This document shows positions 63,660 to 64,000 of a stretch of DNA of 64,000 nt, in pieces. The position numbers and the translations under genes are program-made. Within the stretch, counting starts at the first letter, position 1; each line of letters begins with the position of its first letter. Under the pieces are notes generated by a model. It did no database searches and had not been told where the DNA came from. It worked only from the letters and a program-made list of their open reading frames with translations. The stretch is from Enoplosus armatus. Its lineage: Eukaryota > Chordata > Actinopteri > Centrarchiformes > Enoplosidae. The DNA lies in assembly GCF_043641665.1 (NCBI RefSeq), contig NC_092198.1, positions 7,252,501 through 7,316,500 of the forward strand. Reading direction: 5' to 3'.

Positions 63660-64000
63660 AAATCAGTACAGCATGGTATTGAGATATTTTGCATGACAAT
63701 ATTGTATCGATACACGGACACCAAGTATCAATCTAATACAAAATACCTGTAATATTACAGTAGTCCACACGTTTGCATTCAGTTAAGTTGGACTCTGTAG
63801 ACTGTAATACAAACACTTCAGTTTGTCAGGTGCAACCTTTATGATATTTTGCAGCAATAAAAACGACTGAAGTGAGATGCACTGACTGAACTTTATTTTA
63901 TTATAAAACACATAATTTGCAGTTGAAAATAGGTGATGAATTGCAATATATGTTATCGCAATACTCAGCATATCACAAAATGTTTAAAATTACAATATCA
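63660..64000. mobile_element. Teleost interspersed repeat inside the next intron
   Basis: Blocks such as caatattgtatcgatacacg, gacaccaagtatcaatct and atgttatcgcaatactcagc are recalled from a repeat common in percomorph genomes, probably a short non-autonomous DNA transposon. It runs to or past the window edge. No exon is seen between 63569 and 64000. Confidence 0.5.

Overview
This is nuclear DNA from a bony fish, most likely a percomorph teleost. The coding exons are spliced with GT/AG introns. The protein products belong to vertebrate gene families. The spacer is full of long (CA)n/(TG)n microsatellites, and several stretches resemble interspersed repeats familiar from percomorph genomes. 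There is nothing prokaryotic here: no operons, CRISPR arrays or phage genes.

Positions 1 to about 9,065 hold the 3' end of exon 1 and all of exons 2-8 of a T-box transcription factor gene on the + strand, recognised as tbx18. Every splice junction joins in phase and gives 457 codons plus a TGA stop at 7911-7913. The start codon lies upstream of the window. The 3'UTR ends near an AATAAA at 9037-9042. Introns 1 and 6 contain stretches that look regulatory. Intron 6 holds a CpG-rich block with CCAAT and YY1-like motifs.

From about 9.07 kb to 60.2 kb I find no convincing gene on either strand. This roughly 51 kb desert holds more than twenty dinucleotide microsatellites, several poly-G/C runs, two long polypurine tracts, degraded interspersed repeats (near 33.55-33.84, 35.50-35.61, 40.23-40.44 and 45.65-45.91 kb) and a few motif-rich stretches that could be conserved noncoding elements. 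Because it flanks a developmental transcription factor, it is a plausible cis-regulatory landscape for tbx18. That is inference.

At 60.44-60.56 kb a CpG-rich patch with NRF1, AP-1 and M-box motifs looks like a promoter. A (CTTT)n array follows, then a 5'-truncated, frameshifted non-LTR retrotransposon with I/Nimb-type features (about 61.72-62.75 kb) ending in a (GAA)n tail. About 110-130 bp beyond that tail begins the 5' part of a divergent poly(A) polymerase gene on the + strand. Three in-phase exons are visible, and the gene runs off the right edge. Its protein differs from the canonical vertebrate enzymes at otherwise very conserved positions, including Arg to Gln just after the FGSY motif. 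This divergent paralogue is the most unusual coding feature of the window.
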